A stretch of DNA of 64,000 nucleotides from NCBI GenBank assembly GCA_905250075.1, contig CAJNOP010000531.1:71652-135651 (forward strand), written 5' to 3'. This DNA comes from Rotaria sp. Silwood1 (taxonomy: Eukaryota > Rotifera > Eurotatoria > Philodinida > Philodinidae). Position numbers and translations under genes: made by a program. A model generated the notes under the pieces. It was given only the letters and a program-made list of their open reading frames with translations. It was not told the DNA's origin and searched no databases. Below are positions 38,239 to 50,945 of the stretch, piece by piece. Position 1 is the first letter of the stretch, and each line of letters begins with the position of its first letter.

Positions 38239-38765
38239 TAATGCCCTGCGAAGCAGGAGCATTTATGTAGTCCTTCGCGAGTTTACTTTCTTTTTTTCTT
38301 TCTTACTTGAAGTACGCATCAAAAGTTGTCATTTTGTGACTCGATGATGTCGAGAACCAAAACTCTGAGAACACGCGTTGAAAGGCGAAGTAAAAATATC
38401 AACACTGAACGAGTATGTTTTTTTTTCGATTACCATCATACGATGTTCTGTTTTCGGGAAAAAATCTTCCGAAAATGATGAATTTAGCATGATTTAAAAG
38501 TTCGTTGATTTTGAGATAATTAAAACGAAAATGGAAACGAAAGTTAGGCACCAGTCACATTTGTCATATGTCGAACAGCTGGAAATACAGGTGATCATAG
38601 ATAATGAATCATGAAGATAATTAATCGATCAATCAATAGCACTCTTTCAAACTAATTTTTTAGGCCTTGATAGAGTTCTCGTAGTGATGAATTTAGTCAT
38701 GTCTGATTCTTAAAGAAATATAAGTTTTTCTCGGTTTCTCGAAATTCTGGCTTCGCAGGGCATTT
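38239..38765. mobile_element. short TIR element, about 530 bp
   Basis: The perfect 15-bp terminal inverted repeat AATGCCCTGCGAAGC occurs near 38240 and in reverse complement at about 38751-38765. There is no coding capacity and no clear target duplication. It is probably a MITE of unknown superfamily, directly beside the preceding element. Confidence 0.55.
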
Positions 38766-41266
38766 CGTATTCGAGAGAATCTCGAATACCATCTAGTTCT
38801 TATCGTGCTTACCGTATCAACATGCTTAAATCTTTTTTCATCGCCATTTTAGAGAAAGAGCAATCTTAGGCTGCTGCATTGATAGAAACATACTTTTCAT
38901 TATCACATTCTATGCAATCAATCTTTTTTGACAAGAACGAAAAACAAAACAGACCTATAGTTGCATATTTTCCTTCCGGAATGTGTAGCAACTTTTGTTT
39001 TTTTCTTGGAGTCGATCAATAATGCGCAACTAGGTGAACCGCAAAAGCAACATTTTTCTTCATAGTGTCACCTCAAGTGAAAGCGAGCAAATGAGAAAAA
39101 AATTCATTAAGTAAACCTAGCGCAATTTTATCATGGAACATGACGATGTTTCTTTTATCGGCTGGTTTTTGTCCCGCTGTTGGGAAAGATTGCGAGAAAA
39201 GAATTATTTTCCCAGCCAACCGGATGCAATCTATACATGAAAAGCATTAGAAAAAAGTATCAGATTATTTTGCATCATTGCAGTTTTTTTTACTGAGAAA
39301 AAAAAAGAAGGAAATTTACTTTAATGAACAGTCTGTATTGATGCCACCCGTAACAGCAAGATTATCATTGGTAACTAGTGCTTGAAACTTACCGCCATAT
39401 AGCGCTATGAAAATGTGACTTGTTATATTTGATCTGCTGCTTTCAAAATAAATTCAAGTGGTGCATAGTAGATTCATAACAACTTTTTACCTATCCACTT
39501 TTAAAGTTTATCTTTATCGTTTTCTTACATCGTTGATCATTCATCTTCCTCAGCACTATTCTCACTTCATTATCTTCTTCATTAATCACTGTTATTTACA
39601 ATGAGACAGTTTTTCATCTTTCTCTATGACGAGTTCGAAAATTACCATCTCTACTTTCTCCTTAGCAATATAGATACGAGATAATATCTCTCACAGAAAC
39701 TTATGGTGCTGCGTAGAAAGATAAATAAGAAAAATCGTTACCATTTTTCTCTGCCACAAATCGAACGAAGTGACCGATGCTGAGAGAAATACACTATCAA
39801 CTTCATTATGGAAAAGCGTAACCAATTGTTAACCGGATTTGCTGTCACTTAAGAAGCTTTTGTTGAGAAAGCACTTGCTGTGTTAAGCAATGAAACAAAA
39901 CTTTAGACGGGAAAACCTCCGGAGAAAACTATAAGGGTACTATTCATTATAATAATGTTTATTCGGAAAAAGGTAAGCAAATTGACTTTAAACAGCTGCA
40001 TTTACCTGTGTTACCAGTAATCATAAAGAAATCATTGTAGAATGTTGCTTCTCAAACTTGCTGCCATGAAACACGTGGAAAATATGGCAGTATCCATGAG
40101 GTGTTGTTATTTAGAAAGTCAGCAGTCTTCTACAGTATTCTAGCGTTCCAAAGGTTTTAGGTATTCAGTAAATACGCCTACACATTCGCGCAAATTTAGA
40201 TTTAGTCTAGGCCTGTCATTTTCCCGTTCATTTTGTTTTAAATGTAAATTTTCTACAATCTATTCTCGAATTTCACAAATTGTCGTAAATGTAGATTGAG
40301 CACCTCTGGTTTAGTCCGTAAACTTTCACTGTTTCTACGGTCGCGATGGTATATTTTTCGATGAAACACATACAGTGATTATGTGAGTTCGAAATGGCCA
40401 TGATAGGAAAATAACAAGCGAAAGCAATCCACCCACATCCTACATTCACCCCTACCAAGTCACACCAGTGTATTAGTCTACTGAGATTTTTGTGCTGATT
40501 TAAAAAAATGACATGTGTTTGAAATCAAATGAAAACTCTTCTACTGGATAATTGTTGAATACTAGTAAAAAAAGACACAAATGAGCTCTGAAGTATAGTT
40601 TCTTGAGCAAAAATACTTTTCTATAAATTGAATTTCAAGTTGAAAATGGTGTCATCAGAAAGAGTCCATTGAATTACATGTTTCGTAAAAACATCTCGCT
40701 AGGGCATCAGTACAAACTATAACTACATAACACTGAAAAAATTATTACAGGTGACTGCATGAGAAAATTCAGGCGGTATTGGCATTTATATTAAAAGAAA
40801 AGCATTTTAGTGTCTAAAAAGTTCTTAAGAATTGTGATAGAGAAAAAAGTTTTGCATCAAGTGAACTTATTCTCAACGAATATATATCGAATTCTAATGA
40901 AGTTTTAGGTCAAAAATCGGCTTTTAAAGTATTCAGAGAGTGCTTCGGATCTTCCCTATTATCTGAGTACTTGTGAAAAAAAGATGATATTTTTAATCAG
41001 GACATTTGATGATATCGAACTATAAAAGCTTCTAAGAGAACGGCGATAAAGAAAAACCCTTGATACCTGCAGAAACTTCAAGTATTAAAAATTCTGTTGT
41101 AATAAAATAAAAAAGAAACTCACGAAAAATATTAGGGATTCAGTGCCTATTCTCAGGGTAATGACATTAGATGTGTATGTGAGTCTTCGGCCAACTGACA
41201 ATCACACCTCACACCCACAAACTCATCCTCCAGATATCAAATGATATACGATGCTTTGATGTTCGA
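38766..41266. other. intergenic, one GTGAG hairpin
   Basis: No gene recognised. A weak GTGAG-family hairpin is at about 41170-41236 (TGTGTATGTGAG against TGTGGGTGTGAG in reverse complement). Confidence 0.45.
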
Positions 41267-43116
41267 CAGGGGCGGCGGAACGTTTTGAATCTAGGGTAGG
41301 CTCAATATTTTTTATAGGAGCCTTACCGACAGGTTAAAAATAGAGAGGGTAATTTTTATGCTATGCCATTCAAATAAAACACAATTAGTACTGTTTATTT
41401 CGAACTCAAATTTTTTAATGCATAACATTAGTGCAGATCAGTGATGAGTTTGCAAATTGTGGCAAAAACTTGTATTCAAAGAGTCACTTAAACTTTTGTT
41501 TTTGATTGAATAGTGACCTTCAAATATGATCTATCGGATGCAAAATTTTTGGATCAGAAACCAGGTTGGTAATCCTCGTACTCTCAATGCAATTTTTTAA
41601 CTCCCAATCTGATAATTATTTGAAAGATACTACATTTTTTTTCGATTAATTTTTCCGTAATCAGCATATCCTACACATTTTCCAAACAATTTTAACGGTA
41701 ATCTCGTAATAACCAAGTTATAAGTGGCTCTTACGTGCAGCTAGAGTCCGTCAGGTCTGAATTCGAGGACTTGTACCTGAGTCCAGATCTGACTCTGGTC
41801 AACAAACAAATTTCAGATCCAAGCTCGAAGTCGATTAGATTTTGAACCTATCTGATGAGCTGCAGCTTGCAAAGAGTTTTTGATTTGTATTACTGGAAAC
41901 TAGGATTATGACGACGTAGCAGTGCTCACAGAAAAGGAATCTCATTGTGAGATTGTTCAGCGTGTTGAAAATATTTGATTGGCATCTGAGATTAACTGCA
42001 GAGAGAGGAGAGAATTTTGGACATCGTCCAGCAGATATGATTGTAAGTATCCTGCAAGGTTATTCTTCATTTGTAACAAAAAAGCATAAAATGAACTCAT
42101 TGCCAATGTACGTTGAACACTTAGTCATACGAAATTTAGGTTTTTTTCCTAAAAATATTAGCAGTTACTGGTGACGACAGCAAAAATTTTCAAGCAGTAG
42201 ACAAGTTTGTTAATCTGATAGAGTGAGAAGCAAATGTTTCAGCCTCTCTTAGCCTATGAAACTTAAATCTTGATGAGCTTTCGCCTACTCGGGCCTAATG
42301 GCTCCGCCGCCTATGACTGACACTGACTCTGTAACAATGTGTTATCTGCCAGAAAAACTTGAACACTAAACAATAATAGAAAAACTTTACATTTAATAGA
42401 GCCTACCAAAGCCTTAATCTGTCCAAGTTTGAGGCAAACTTTAGTATAGTCCTCCACTAAACTTGAAATCCATGTCCTGCTCTCCACATTCTTTCCTTTC
42501 TTCGGCCTCATGGCAAAAATTCAAAGGGTGAGAGTGTAGGATGAGGTTTTGCCATGAGGTCAAAGAACAATAAGGATGTGGACAGCAGGACATGGATTTC
42601 AGGTTTAGTGGGGAGTATACTAAAGTTTGCCCCAAGTTTGGGCCTACTCAAGCTTACCCTCCGCCAGCCTAGGGTAGACTTGAGCCTACCCAGGCCTAAT
42701 GACTTCGCCGCCTATGGAAGAGTACTGTTCTTTAATTACTAGAAATTCAAAAGTTATTTTGAATAGAATTTTAGAACAAAAGTTAAATTATCTTATATTG
42801 AAAATAAAGAATTCGATGCAGATATAGACGTCAACGAAATCAATCAATATGCCACTGGGCACGAGTTTGTAATACATAAAATGTGGACTGACCTTGTAAT
42901 AACGCATCATCTGTCAGAAGAACATGAAAATTGACTAATATTAGAAAATTTTCACATTAAATCGAGCCTAGTCAAGCCTTTATCTGTGCTGGTTCGAGCC
43001 TACCCAAGCCTTTATCTGAGCCTACCCAGGCCTTTACATGAGCCTACCCAAGCCTACCCTCCTCCAATCTAGGGTAGGCTCGTGCCTACCCAGGCCTCGT
43101 GGCTCCGCCGCCTATG
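41267..43116. mobile_element. hAT element, non-autonomous, 1.85 kb, with 8-bp target duplication
   Basis: The left end CAGGGGCGGCGGA and right end (reverse-complemented) CATAGGCGGCGGA match at 11 of 13. The element is flanked on both sides by the identical 8-bp sequence ATGTTCGA (41259-41266 and 43117-43124). That duplication length and the end sequence are typical of hAT transposons. The interior has no transposase. It holds many copies of GAGCCTACCCAAGCC-like units, two extra internal copies of the right end (near 42312 and 42715), and a long foldback at 42422-42641. Internal duplication of the right portion is therefore likely. Confidence 0.82.
42422..42641. repeat. long foldback hairpin inside the hAT element
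   Basis: Two arms of about 95 bp are reverse complements with few mismatches, separated by about 30 bp. Shared blocks are GGCAAACTTTAGTATA, ACTAAAC, TGAAATCCATGTCCTGCT, TCCACAT and CCTCATGGCAAAA. Both arms encode the same short peptide motif SRTWIS on opposite strands. Transcription through it would give a strong RNA hairpin. Confidence 0.75.
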
Positions 43117-43124
43117 ATGTTCGA

Positions 43125-46113
43125 TTAATAATTGACAGAGATCTGTCTTTATCACTGAAAAGTGCTTTTTTCGGCTATCTGATATAAACGTCATAAATGA
43201 GAACCTTCACGACTTTTTTTCTTAGTCGACATAAAAAACTGATTTTTTAGCTGTGAGAGCTCCTATAAATAGGCTTTTGTTTCAAATAAAAAGACAAAAA
43301 ACCAAACTTCATCTTATACTAAATTGAGCGGCGCTGTCGTGATTCGTCTCTTAAGGTAAATAATATTATTGACACATGAAGAGCATTTCTGTAAACATCG
43401 ACTCTCTGGTGAAATTGCGCATAAAAGAGAACTATTTGTGTTTAGTTACGGAGTTTCTGCTGTCTCGCTCATATTAAATATTCAGTAACTGAATGTTACT
43501 AATGACACGAAAATCTGTGGTGTTTATTGTCCGAATGTTAATCGAGCAGCTAAAGCTATTAGAATGTTGGCCAGTTTCTCTGTTGTTCGAAAAACTCAAT
43601 TTATTTCTCATGCAAACGGTGAGAGGATGAAAAAATGTTGATTGCTGTTCTGCGCAAGAAAGCAGTCATTCATTTTCGATTTTTTTACTTAACGACGCCT
43701 GCGTCCTTGTGTAAAGTGAATAGACGAAAGTGGGTATTGGAAGCATGAGAAATATATAAGAATTTTAGCATTACAATCGTTTTTTGTTCTTCATTATATT
43801 TTGGTTCACTCAATCTGACGAGTGGACTAGAATAAATGATCTTCTCACTATTCTATTAATATCTCTACCAATTTTCATTGCTCATTGTTATTTTTTTAAG
43901 ACAAGATTTGCTGTGTGATTCATTAGTCGAACTTTGTACGCAAAAATTCTTTTAAATGTCTCTATAGATACTGTGATGATGAAGGAGATTTCGTCATACG
44001 AAAAGTCTTCAGGTCATTTTATATTTGGAAGCTATTTTAGGTTAAATCCTACCTTCAGTCTATCCTCGATGAAAAAAAATCTTTATTTTTCGCAATAATG
44101 TTGTGAAAGCAAATAGAAACGTTCATTATTTGGTCTAATGTCTTCCGAATAAATGCCAGTTTACAACCTTGATGTAAGTGTATAAATTGTTTAGGATGTC
44201 TAAATAGGAGACATTTAGTGTGCAGAAGATTATGTGAGCAGAAAATGTTCGAAACGATTTGGTTTTCGCTCATTGAAAATTCTTTTTTCCAAGCCTTTAC
44301 TTGAGAATACTCCATCCATTCTTTCTGAAGTTCTTGATAACAATTAGATGAAATAGTCTGAAACTTTCGAGGTACATTGATCTTGAATAGTCGCGCGACA
44401 GATATCATAGACTTAGTGTTCGATAATGCTTCTTTCTATGATATAAAGAAGTTGCAAGAGCTAAAGGTGACCAAGATGGAAGGTCAGTCGCCCCACCGAA
44501 GCTGCTCCAACTAAACTTTACTACGAGTTCCGCTCCTCAAATAGTGTTGAGTATCTGTGACAAAAAGTTTCATCTTGATCGATTCTACAGTGTCAAAAAA
44601 AGACCAGAAAACTACGCACTTTTTTCCACATGCACTCATTTTTGGTCTCTTCCTGAAGAATATTTCTAGAGATTATTGACTTTTGCGAATCTAATACAGT
44701 TGTCTCCAAAACTAGATATTGCTTTTAAGAATGGCCTGTAAGGAGAAAAATTCCACATTTAGACGGCCAGGATTTTCTGTTTGCGCTTATATTTCTAGTG
44801 TAGTTAAATAGAAAGGCAATCGGAGGTTGGAGAAGGACTGTAAGTTATGGCGTGGATAAACTTGACTTATTTTAGCTGAAAACAACTGAGGAGAGATTGT
44901 ATGCAAACAAAAGTCGTTCTTTGACATAGAGTTTTAGAAAATTCGATTATCGAGACACAGACGACATAAACATTTTTCAATAGCAAAGGTCGATAGACAA
45001 GATATAAGAGTACTTAAAAGAAACAAAAAAAAATCCAAAATCGAAAAAACAAAATTTTCGTTTCTGGAGGGGCTATCCTTTTAACGAATACACATTTTTG
45101 GGTTTTCTGAACTCGGAAACGTTCATCTATTTTGTCTCATCTAAGTCGTTAAAATGTCTTCATCGTTGAAGCAGCTGATATCGGACGAGTTGCAGGAGTT
45201 GAACAGCAGTTGACTGAATGGAAAGTCATTGGACCACAATAGTTTTCATATCAACTATAAATAGCTTTTTGTCATGAGTAAAACAAAAACAGAGATCACC
45301 CACTTTGTTTAGAATTGCATCAAACCAACTGTTGAGCTTGATTGCTGCTAACAAAGATCGAAAACGAACCGAACCAGACTCGAAGTAGGCATACACAAAA
45401 CTCCATCTAATCTTAAAACTTTTTCTCAAGTAGTATCAAATTTGAAGTTATTTCCTGGTAGAATGAATGAAACCACGTATGTTTCAGGTCAAAGTTGGGC
45501 GAGCTTTCGTAGTATTTCATATTGAAGAACTACAATTTTTGAGTCAGAGTTTTGAGTTTGGTGGATGCCTAACTCAAACCAATTTCAAAAAAAGAATTGA
45601 GCAAAGTAAAACTAGAAGAATAAATAATTTATTGGACTGCGATCGATTTTACAAAAATGTGATGCTACTCAGTACTCTGTACTTCTATCTTATAATTATT
45701 ATATCGCCGTATTCTTGCAAGCTATTCAATTTCACTTACCATTGTAATAAGGATTTCGATTATTTCTTCAATTTCTTAGTTGCCAGTTCAGTTCTCATTA
45801 TTATTGTTTTTATGCATAGTTATAGTTCAGTTTTCAGAACGAGACTTTACTCGAAGACAATGGTTAACAAGTCAGGTTGCTTATAAGGAAACCAACACCT
45901 CGATCATTTTTTTTACAATTTTTTCGAATAGTACACGCCGTACTGTATTTGTTACGTCCAAACTCATTAAGATTCTGAATATCTAACAAAAGAAAGAGTT
46001 GTTTTTCAGCTCACCGTTTAACAGCAACCATGATCTGTTCGCGAACCTTCTAAACTCTCAATTTCTATTTGTATGAATAGATTTATTATTTTCATAAAGC
46101 GTCAAAAACAATT
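43125..46113. other. intergenic, nothing recognised
   Basis: No gene or repeat boundary I can support. The open frames at 44055-44408 (minus) and 45467-45886 (plus) lack splice context and familiar motifs. An acceptor-like tatgaatag ends at 46080, 33 bp before the next ATG. Confidence 0.45.
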
Positions 46114-49100
46114 ATGAGTGAAACATCTTTGAACGCATCCGATGATAGTGAAAAATTTTCTTCTTTATTAAACGAATTAGCAAACTTAGCAGTACAAACT
46201 GATGATGGTCTACAAAAACATGAGCATGTATTGCAATCAGTGTTGAACTATGGCAACACATTTTTTGAATCATCAAATTATTCGTATCTAACCATTGACA
46301 TGTTAGGTGCATTACTCGATTACTCCAATAAAACAGTTCTTGTACCATGCCTAATTAAAACTGACTATCCCAGAACACTATTAAAATGGCTGAGCTCAGT
46401 TTCAAAGTAAGAGAAATTAAATTACGCACGTAATATAGTCAACGAAAATGTTGTAAGTTTATGTTAGAATCTCCTTTATTTTGTTTGTAGCCAAGAACGA
46501 TCAGACTATGTTGAATATGTAGTTGGTGTGATTTATAATATCAGTCGTCATGATAATGGCATACAAGTTTTAAATTCTCTTAACACTACAGATAGAATCA
46601 AAGAAGTTCAGACGCATAATCAAGATCCAGAAATAAATATTATTTGCTCTATGATTATGGCTCTCCTGTCAACACCTGAACAAATTAAAAATGATCGTAA
46701 ACGAATGAACAATATACTTGATCAATTGTTACAAATAGTTGTTGATGCATCAAAACAATCACTCAGTTATTTACATGGAGGGTGGCACATCTCAGAACCA
46801 TTGATCGTTTTAGTGAGATTAATTTGTTATGAACGTACACTTGATTACATCTTACAGCATGCACAAGTTGAATTCGAGACATCTTCAACAACTGAATTTT
46901 TGATCAAAATATTATTGAAATTCTACAAAGAAGTTAGTGCCGATGATCCTCTCAAACTATCAACTTGTACAGCACTCTGCAATATTCTGTGGAGTATTTC
47001 ACTTCGTCCACAGTATAAACAAGAATTACAAGAAAATGAAGAATTCAAGATGTTGATTGAGAAAATAGCTACTGATAAAGTTGTCCCTAATTCTACTCAA
47101 TACGTACCAAAGTATATTGAAAATATTCAGAAAGCTGCTGACGGAATTCTATGTAATATCGACGACAATAACCAAATCAATATTTCAAATGTGACAGCAA
47201 GTGAGCGATGTAAATCTGTAGTTAATGCATTAGTTCCACGTACGTTAACAGACAAAAAACCATCAATTATGATTAGTTATGCCCATAGTGATAACGATGT
47301 TTGTACACAGTTGTACAATGAATTAGTTAAACATAATCAGCAATTTGATATTTGGATCGATTGGAAAAATAGCAAGACAGGGTATTTATGGGGTAAAATA
47401 GCTGATGGTATAGCAGATTCAAGTGTAATCGTGTGTTTGTTGTCAAACAAATATTATGAAAGTAAATCGTGTCAACAGGAATTTGTCTATGCACATGATC
47501 ATCTCAAAAAACCAGTGATACCGGTTTATATTTTGGATGATAAACCACCTGGCTGGCTAGGTATATGTCACACAGTGAATATTTTACTAAAACATAGGCA
47601 AAAATGCAACACTTTGAGCTAGAAATGGCCTGTTTTCATAAGCAATGAACTTTTTCTTATTTGTGAACTTGGAAAAAGTGACAAAACTGAAATTCTAACA
47701 GGAAATTGGCAGTTAAAAATTCATGAGACCAAATATTTTCGAATATTTTTTTTCGTTCAAAAGTGTTAAATAACATGGTCTTAGATTCAGTTTTCAACGC
47801 TAATTTCAAACATATAACTTGTGACAGAGTAGTGTTTCTGAAATGAGAAAATTTCGTTTTACTCCGAAAATCAACGATTTTTAGAAAATCTTCCGCTTCT
47901 AATATTTGGTTCGCTCACATTTCAATCGATAGAGAATAGAGATATGATCAGTTGTCTATTTTTTTAAGCGAAAAACGTGACAAATACATCAGAATAACTC
48001 ATAACTCAGTCAAATAATGGAGTAGACTGCTAAAAATCACATACAATTATCCTATGTCCATTTGATTTGTACATTGAAAGTTTCAGCTTCTAGCTCTTTT
48101 TGTCTTTATGTTAAAGAATCTGCAAGCCCTTAAGATTCATATTTGACTATGGGTACAGTGAAATATCAATAACTTCTGAAATTCTTGTTCAAAATCAATC
48201 GAACTTATCAAATCAGGACAGCTTTGGTTAGAGAAGGATGGTGTCTCAAAATCGCATTTAGTACATTCTATGCATGTTGTGGTATGAAAACAGTAGTTAT
48301 CTTGAAAGTTTGACTGATTGTGAATAAGATTTATAGAAATTATTGATATTTTCCTGTACACATGTGTAGGTACGAATCTGAAGAGAACTTTATATCCTGT
48401 AAGTCAAAGACGAAAAGAGCTTGAGAGTTGAGACTTCCAGTGTAGCATCTACATATACATATAATGATTATCTGCAAGTTTCAGCTAATGAGCCGGATAG
48501 CCAGAGTTTTTCTGTACCAAAACTTACCGCAACCAAGCATACAATCAATATTTCTAAGACTATATTCATTTGCGCATGATTTTGTCTTACAAGTTTTCTC
48601 AACAAGAAAAAGTCATAGAACAAAAAATTATTTTAGCAATACATACATGTGTTATGAAATACGTTCGTTTTCGTAATATAAAACAGCTGGAACAAGAGAA
48701 ATTAACAGATTTAATTGAAATGATCGAAGAAAACTTATCAGGAACAAGTGCTCAATCAAATAAAGATTTGCTTCCACCCACTTCGGTGCCTTTTCATCAT
48801 GAACTATTATCAGTTGTACAAAAACCGAAAGAAGAAGAAAAAGAAGTGAAACAAAAGGTATCAAATGAAGAGTCGAATTCAGGGTATGTAGCGACAGTTA
48901 TGAAAAGTTGAGATCTTCTATTGAACTTACCATTTGCTTTTGTGCCTATTTCGTTTCTAGACCGAGAACTGATCTTTCTCGAAAACCAGTTGAACAATGG
49001 GATAAAAATGATATCAAACAATGGTTTCAAGAAAATAAGATTTTAATGGACCTATATAAGTTATATCAATTCGAAGACGGTACTCAGCTATTGAGTTATG

Positions 49101-49336
49101 CGGCTAGTCTTTCAAATGATGAAAAAATCGAATTACAACGTCAGATATATTCTGATGAATTTGCTGAACTGTACAAAGGTAAACGACTCTTACCACATCA
49201 ATTTACAACGTTTGCCTATGCTTTACGAAAAATAAGTTCTGAACAAGTTAAAACTGAAACGAAACAGACTGTTAATCATCCTGCTACACAAAACTCAGCG
49301 GAAGCAAAAAACTCGCAAACGTGTGAAATACTATAA
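46114..49336 (+). CDS. ARM-like / TIR / SAM-like domain protein, 661 aa
   Basis: Four exons (46114-46406, 46491-47560, 48637-48883, 48961-49336) total 1,986 nt in one frame. Residues 1 to about 330 are helical, with armadillo-like spacing (NLAVQTDDGL, VVGVIYNISRHDNG, LCNILWSIS). A TIR domain begins near residue 352 (KPSIMISYAHSDND, then FDIWIDWKNSKTG, SSVIVCLLSNKYYESKSCQQE, PVIPVYILDDKPPGWL). It continues across the 1,076-bp third intron into exon 3 (KYVRFRNIKQL). Glu428 in SCQQE sits where TIR NAD+-cleaving enzymes carry their catalytic glutamate. Residues about 545-625 look like a SAM domain (VEQWDKNDIKQWFQ). The C-terminus is CEIL, a possible CaaX prenylation box. SARM1 has the same three domain types in another order (ARM-SAM-SAM-TIR). 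NADase or signalling function is inferred only. The alternative reading through the intron ends 20 residues after PPGWLG and lacks the TIR C-terminus. Confidence 0.8.
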
Positions 49337-50801
49337 TTCATACATTGGGTACAAACACTTTTCTTTTTTATCACATGAATGTAATAGACGTTAGAGTATT
49401 TTGTTTGCACTAACAAAGAATATATTAATGCAGAACTCAAGAGTTCAGTTTTTCTTACTATAATATATTTTCAGCCTCCAAAAATGAATCCAGAAATAAC
49501 ATATAGCTCGGTCTCAATGGATGAGCGTGAATGTGAGTGTACTTCTCTTTTTCAACAACATCCTCACTCACCTAAGAGGATTCAAGTAATATCAAAATAT
49601 TTCTATTGTGGTAGCTAATTTGAGTTCAGTGATTAAACTGTTATTCAAATATTCAAGTATTCCGAGAGGAGATGCCCTAGGTATGTATTGTCATGAAAAC
49701 TTTAATACGTAAAATACAAGTTTTCAAGTTTCAATTATTATATGATGATTCTCTGACAATGATTATAGGTAAAGAATTATTCGGTTAGTTATGATCGAAA
49801 ACATGTAATATAGGAAAAAAAGCTGGCTAGGAAATCAATGTATATGTCATTCTTAACATGAGAACTCAGTTGAATTTGAAGTGCGTGAAAAAAAGATTAC
49901 GATAGAAATAACACTTGATAAACAAAACAAACTAACTGATTTGGACAGACTTCCCAAAATAAAATGGCATTAAATACCATAAATAAAAAACATTTTAATG
50001 TTGTATCCGGACTTTTTTTCTTTTACTATGCTATCAAAAATTCAATCCTAAATTTACCAAGAACGATAATGCATCATACACCATCGATTTTAGTATTTAA
50101 ACAACAAATTTGACTTTCGATTCTTACTATACGACAAACAAGTGATACAATACACTACTGCTTTCAAAAGAACCCTCACCAAGCTCCTGCTTGTCTAAAT
50201 AAATACTTTTCAATGTTCCGATGTCCTATAAGATGGAAAAAATATTGTCGAAATGCGTATTTGATTGAACAAAATAAATATAGTAAACTTATTATTACTT
50301 GTGCATAGAATAATAATCAAAATACATTTCTTTTATATCAAATGAAGTTGAAAGTACAATGAAACTATATTAACAATAAGCGAATTTTCTTCGTTCAAAC
50401 ATCGACGATATCTTTTACTGAAGATTTACAAAACGTTATTTCAATTTCAACTATATAACGGCACTGTGGAGAAGAGCGAATGCGAAGGCTCGATGAGACC
50501 AATCTTTTTGAAGCAACCTATATCACGAAAAGAAAGATCTTGTAAGATCATGTAAGGCCGTCTCCATCGAAAAATATCTTATCATTATTATTCAGTCGAA
50601 TGAATAAAAAAAATATATCTTGAGAGTTATTGTTGGGTGTGAGTATGGTTTCGATTGTTTTTCCAATTCGTTGCCACTCTCACATCCACCCTAATGCATC
50701 ACTTTTTATTTCAAATTGTTGAATCTCTCAAAAAGATATTCATGATCAAAATTACTGTCTAACAACAATCTATAATAAAATAATGTATGCAGGATTCAAT
50801 A
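49337..50801. other. intergenic up to the second gap; two GTGAG hairpins
   Basis: No gene seen. Hairpins of the dispersed family are at about 49520-49576 and 50631-50694. A short piece near 50172 (ACCCTCACCAAGCTCCTGCT) resembles the start of an LRR exon but stops after eight codons. Confidence 0.5.
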
Positions 50802-50901
50802 NNNNNNNNNNNNNNNNNNNNNNNNNNNNNNNNNNNNNNNNNNNNNNNNNNNNNNNNNNNNNNNNNNNNNNNNNNNNNNNNNNNNNNNNNNNNNNNNNNN
50901 N
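50802..50901. other. assembly gap (100 N) before telomere-type repeats
   Basis: Exactly 100 N. Telomere-type C-rich repeats start on its right side. The gap size is nominal and the join may be wrong (see findings). Confidence 0.95.
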
Positions 50902-50945
50902 CCCACACCCACACCCCACCCACACCCACACCCACACCCACCCAG
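50902..50945. repeat. telomere-type (CCCACA)n tract
   Basis: About seven slightly irregular units of CCCACA (two, then CCCCA, then three, then CCCA/CCCAGG). This is the C-rich complement of TGTGGG, the hexamer reported at bdelloid telomeres. Its orientation (C-rich strand 5' to 3', then unique sequence) is that of the left end of a chromosome. It fuses directly to the reading frame of the element that follows. Confidence 0.75.

Noticed and set aside
45467..45886. 139-codon open frame
   Set aside because: No familiar motif, no splice context and biased hydrophobic composition typical of A+T-rich noncoding DNA.
50170..50200. Fragment similar to the start of an LRR exon (TLTKLLL)
   Set aside because: Only about seven residues before a stop, no splice sites and no neighbouring repeats.
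50759..50941. Start of the Penelope-like frame left of the gap and the opposite-strand frame there
   Set aside because: The frame crosses 100 unknown bases; real element sequence begins only after the CCCACA repeats.
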